Source: Brevipalpus yothersi (taxonomy: Eukaryota; Arthropoda; Arachnida; Trombidiformes; Tenuipalpidae). Taken from it: 64,000 nucleotides of DNA. Below the pieces are notes generated by a model. It was not told where the DNA came from, made no database searches, and saw only the letters and a list, made by a program, of their open reading frames with translations. Shown one piece after another: positions 63,281 through 64,000 of the stretch. The position numbers and the translations under genes are program-made. The stretch covers positions 1 to 64,000 of the forward strand of contig QZCP01000221.1 in NCBI GenBank assembly GCA_003956705.1. The letters are read 5' to 3'. Position 1 is the stretch's first letter. Each line of letters starts with the position of its first letter.

Positions 63281-64000
63281 ATGCAATCGATTACCGTTAA
63301 GCCAGCTGAAATAGATTTTAAAAAAATTACCGAAACAATGACTGCTGCCGATATGAACACACCAGCTAGTCAAGCAGCAAGTTTAACCAATAAATTAATG
63401 ATGAAACTGTTACCTTGGTGTAAATTGAAGCGAACGAAAATAGTGTTTCGTGATTCATTTTCATGTGATGATATATCATCGGTTATTATTCGCAGTAAAT
63501 CGGATAATTTAAAATCATCAGCAGTGTCCACAATTAATCGATTTTTTACCACAACCAAGCAACGTTCAACGTCAACCATAACACCCCACAATGGACATCG
63601 ATTGTCCAGCCATAATAATACGATAAATTCGAAAACAAGTTCAATATATTGTAAAGCTAATGGTGGCCGGACAACCACATTACCGTTACCATCTCCACCA
63701 CCATCGATGATCCAGAGAGGAACTTCGGTAACATCCGCAAAAGTTCACAATAATCAACAGGTTACCCCCACAACCACCACTAATCAGCGCCATCATCTAG
63801 TTCCAATAGTTAATTTTGTTAACAAAGGTGAAGGATTGGTCACGGTGGACACAGTGGTGACCACCAATACGACAACGAATAACGGTAATCCACATATTAA
63901 TAATAAAACGTCAGCAAATAATAATCACAATGGTATGACCACCAATATCGTTGGTAGTCGTATACTGTCAAATGATAATGAACTGTATTCCATCTCAATG
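63281..64000 (+). CDS. Unidentified Asn/Thr-rich protein, N-terminal part (runs off window)
   Basis: Open frame of 240 codons from ATG 63281 to the window edge without a stop. The first 95 residues look folded or functional (KPAEIDFKKITETMTAADM, MMKLLPWCKLKRTKIVFRDS, SSVIIRSKSDNLKSS); after that the sequence becomes low-complexity, rich in Asn, Thr, Ser and Gln (for example PTTTTNQRHH, VVTTNTTTNNG). No domain, signal peptide or membrane segment recognised. Codon use (many ACN, AAT) and the lack of stops in an AT-rich setting argue for a real gene. The upstream in-frame context is AT-rich, so ATG 63281 is the likely start. Low-complexity N-termini of this kind are common in arthropod regulators, kinases and transcription factors, but I cannot place it. 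Confidence 0.6.
   Translation, partial: MQSITVKPAEIDFKKITETMTAADMNTPASQAASLTNKLMMKLLPWCKLKRTKIVFRDSFSCDDISSVIIRSKSDNLKSSAVSTINRFFTTTKQRSTSTITPHNGHRLSSHNNTINSKTSSIYCKANGGRTTTLPLPSPPPSMIQRGTSVTSAKVHNNQQVTPTTTTNQRHHLVPIVNFVNKGEGLVTVDTVVTTNTTTNNGNPHINNKTSANNNHNGMTTNIVGSRILSNDNELYSISM

Noticed and set aside
1..64000. tRNA, rRNA, CRISPR, viral or prokaryotic elements
   Set aside because: I looked for B-box-like GGTTCGAA words, repeat-spacer arrays and viral gene blocks and found nothing convincing. The only tRNA-like word (near 51808) has no matching A box or cloverleaf.

Overview
This is a 64 kb stretch of eukaryotic nuclear DNA. It is AT-rich, its genes are split by introns with GT/AG borders, and it is full of long (GA)n/(CT)n microsatellites. 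The gene content is animal. The nine-exon tropomyosin gives a 284-residue protein that reads like the mite group-10 allergen family, and there are BMP-type R-Smads, a class IA PI3K and a CngL-type channel. An arthropod is certain enough; an acariform mite is my best inference. I see no viral genes, no intact transposon and no CRISPR.

Layout, left to right. Last two exons of a Trk-like receptor tyrosine kinase (+, 1568-2957). DLST, the E2 of 2-oxoglutarate dehydrogenase (-, 4317-6169), divergent from CNOT7/CAF1 deadenylase (+, 6738-7723). Two tandem METTL27-like methyltransferase genes with identical exon lengths (-, 8905-11386). A secreted pancreatic-type lipase with a PLAT domain (+, 13747-15541). 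Tropomyosin (+, 17928-23254) with a probable alternative first exon at 20396-20689. TMEM115 (-, 25177-26331). Two tandem Mad-type Smads (-, 26875-32167) with an assembly gap in an intron of the second. A six-exon CngL-type cyclic-nucleotide-gated channel (-, 34668-42166). A short neurexin-like membrane protein without LNS domains (-, 46586-49319). PI3K p110 (-, 53211-57456), divergent from TRAPPC3/BET3 (+, 57891-58667). An unidentified Asn/Thr-rich ORF runs off the right edge (+, 63281-64000).

The genes do not form one pathway; this is ordinary mixed gene order with two local tandem duplications. Four observations deserve follow-up: the PI3K catalytic loop reads DRN where the family has DRH; a neurexin-type stalk, membrane segment and PDZ ligand sits directly behind a signal-peptide exon; the tandem Smads (and methyltransferases) are mosaics of nearly identical and strongly diverged blocks; and tropomyosin has an in-frame alternative N-terminus. 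I found no wholly new multi-gene system. Exon borders were placed by eye from splice sites, reading phase and remembered family sequences, not by alignment or RNA evidence.
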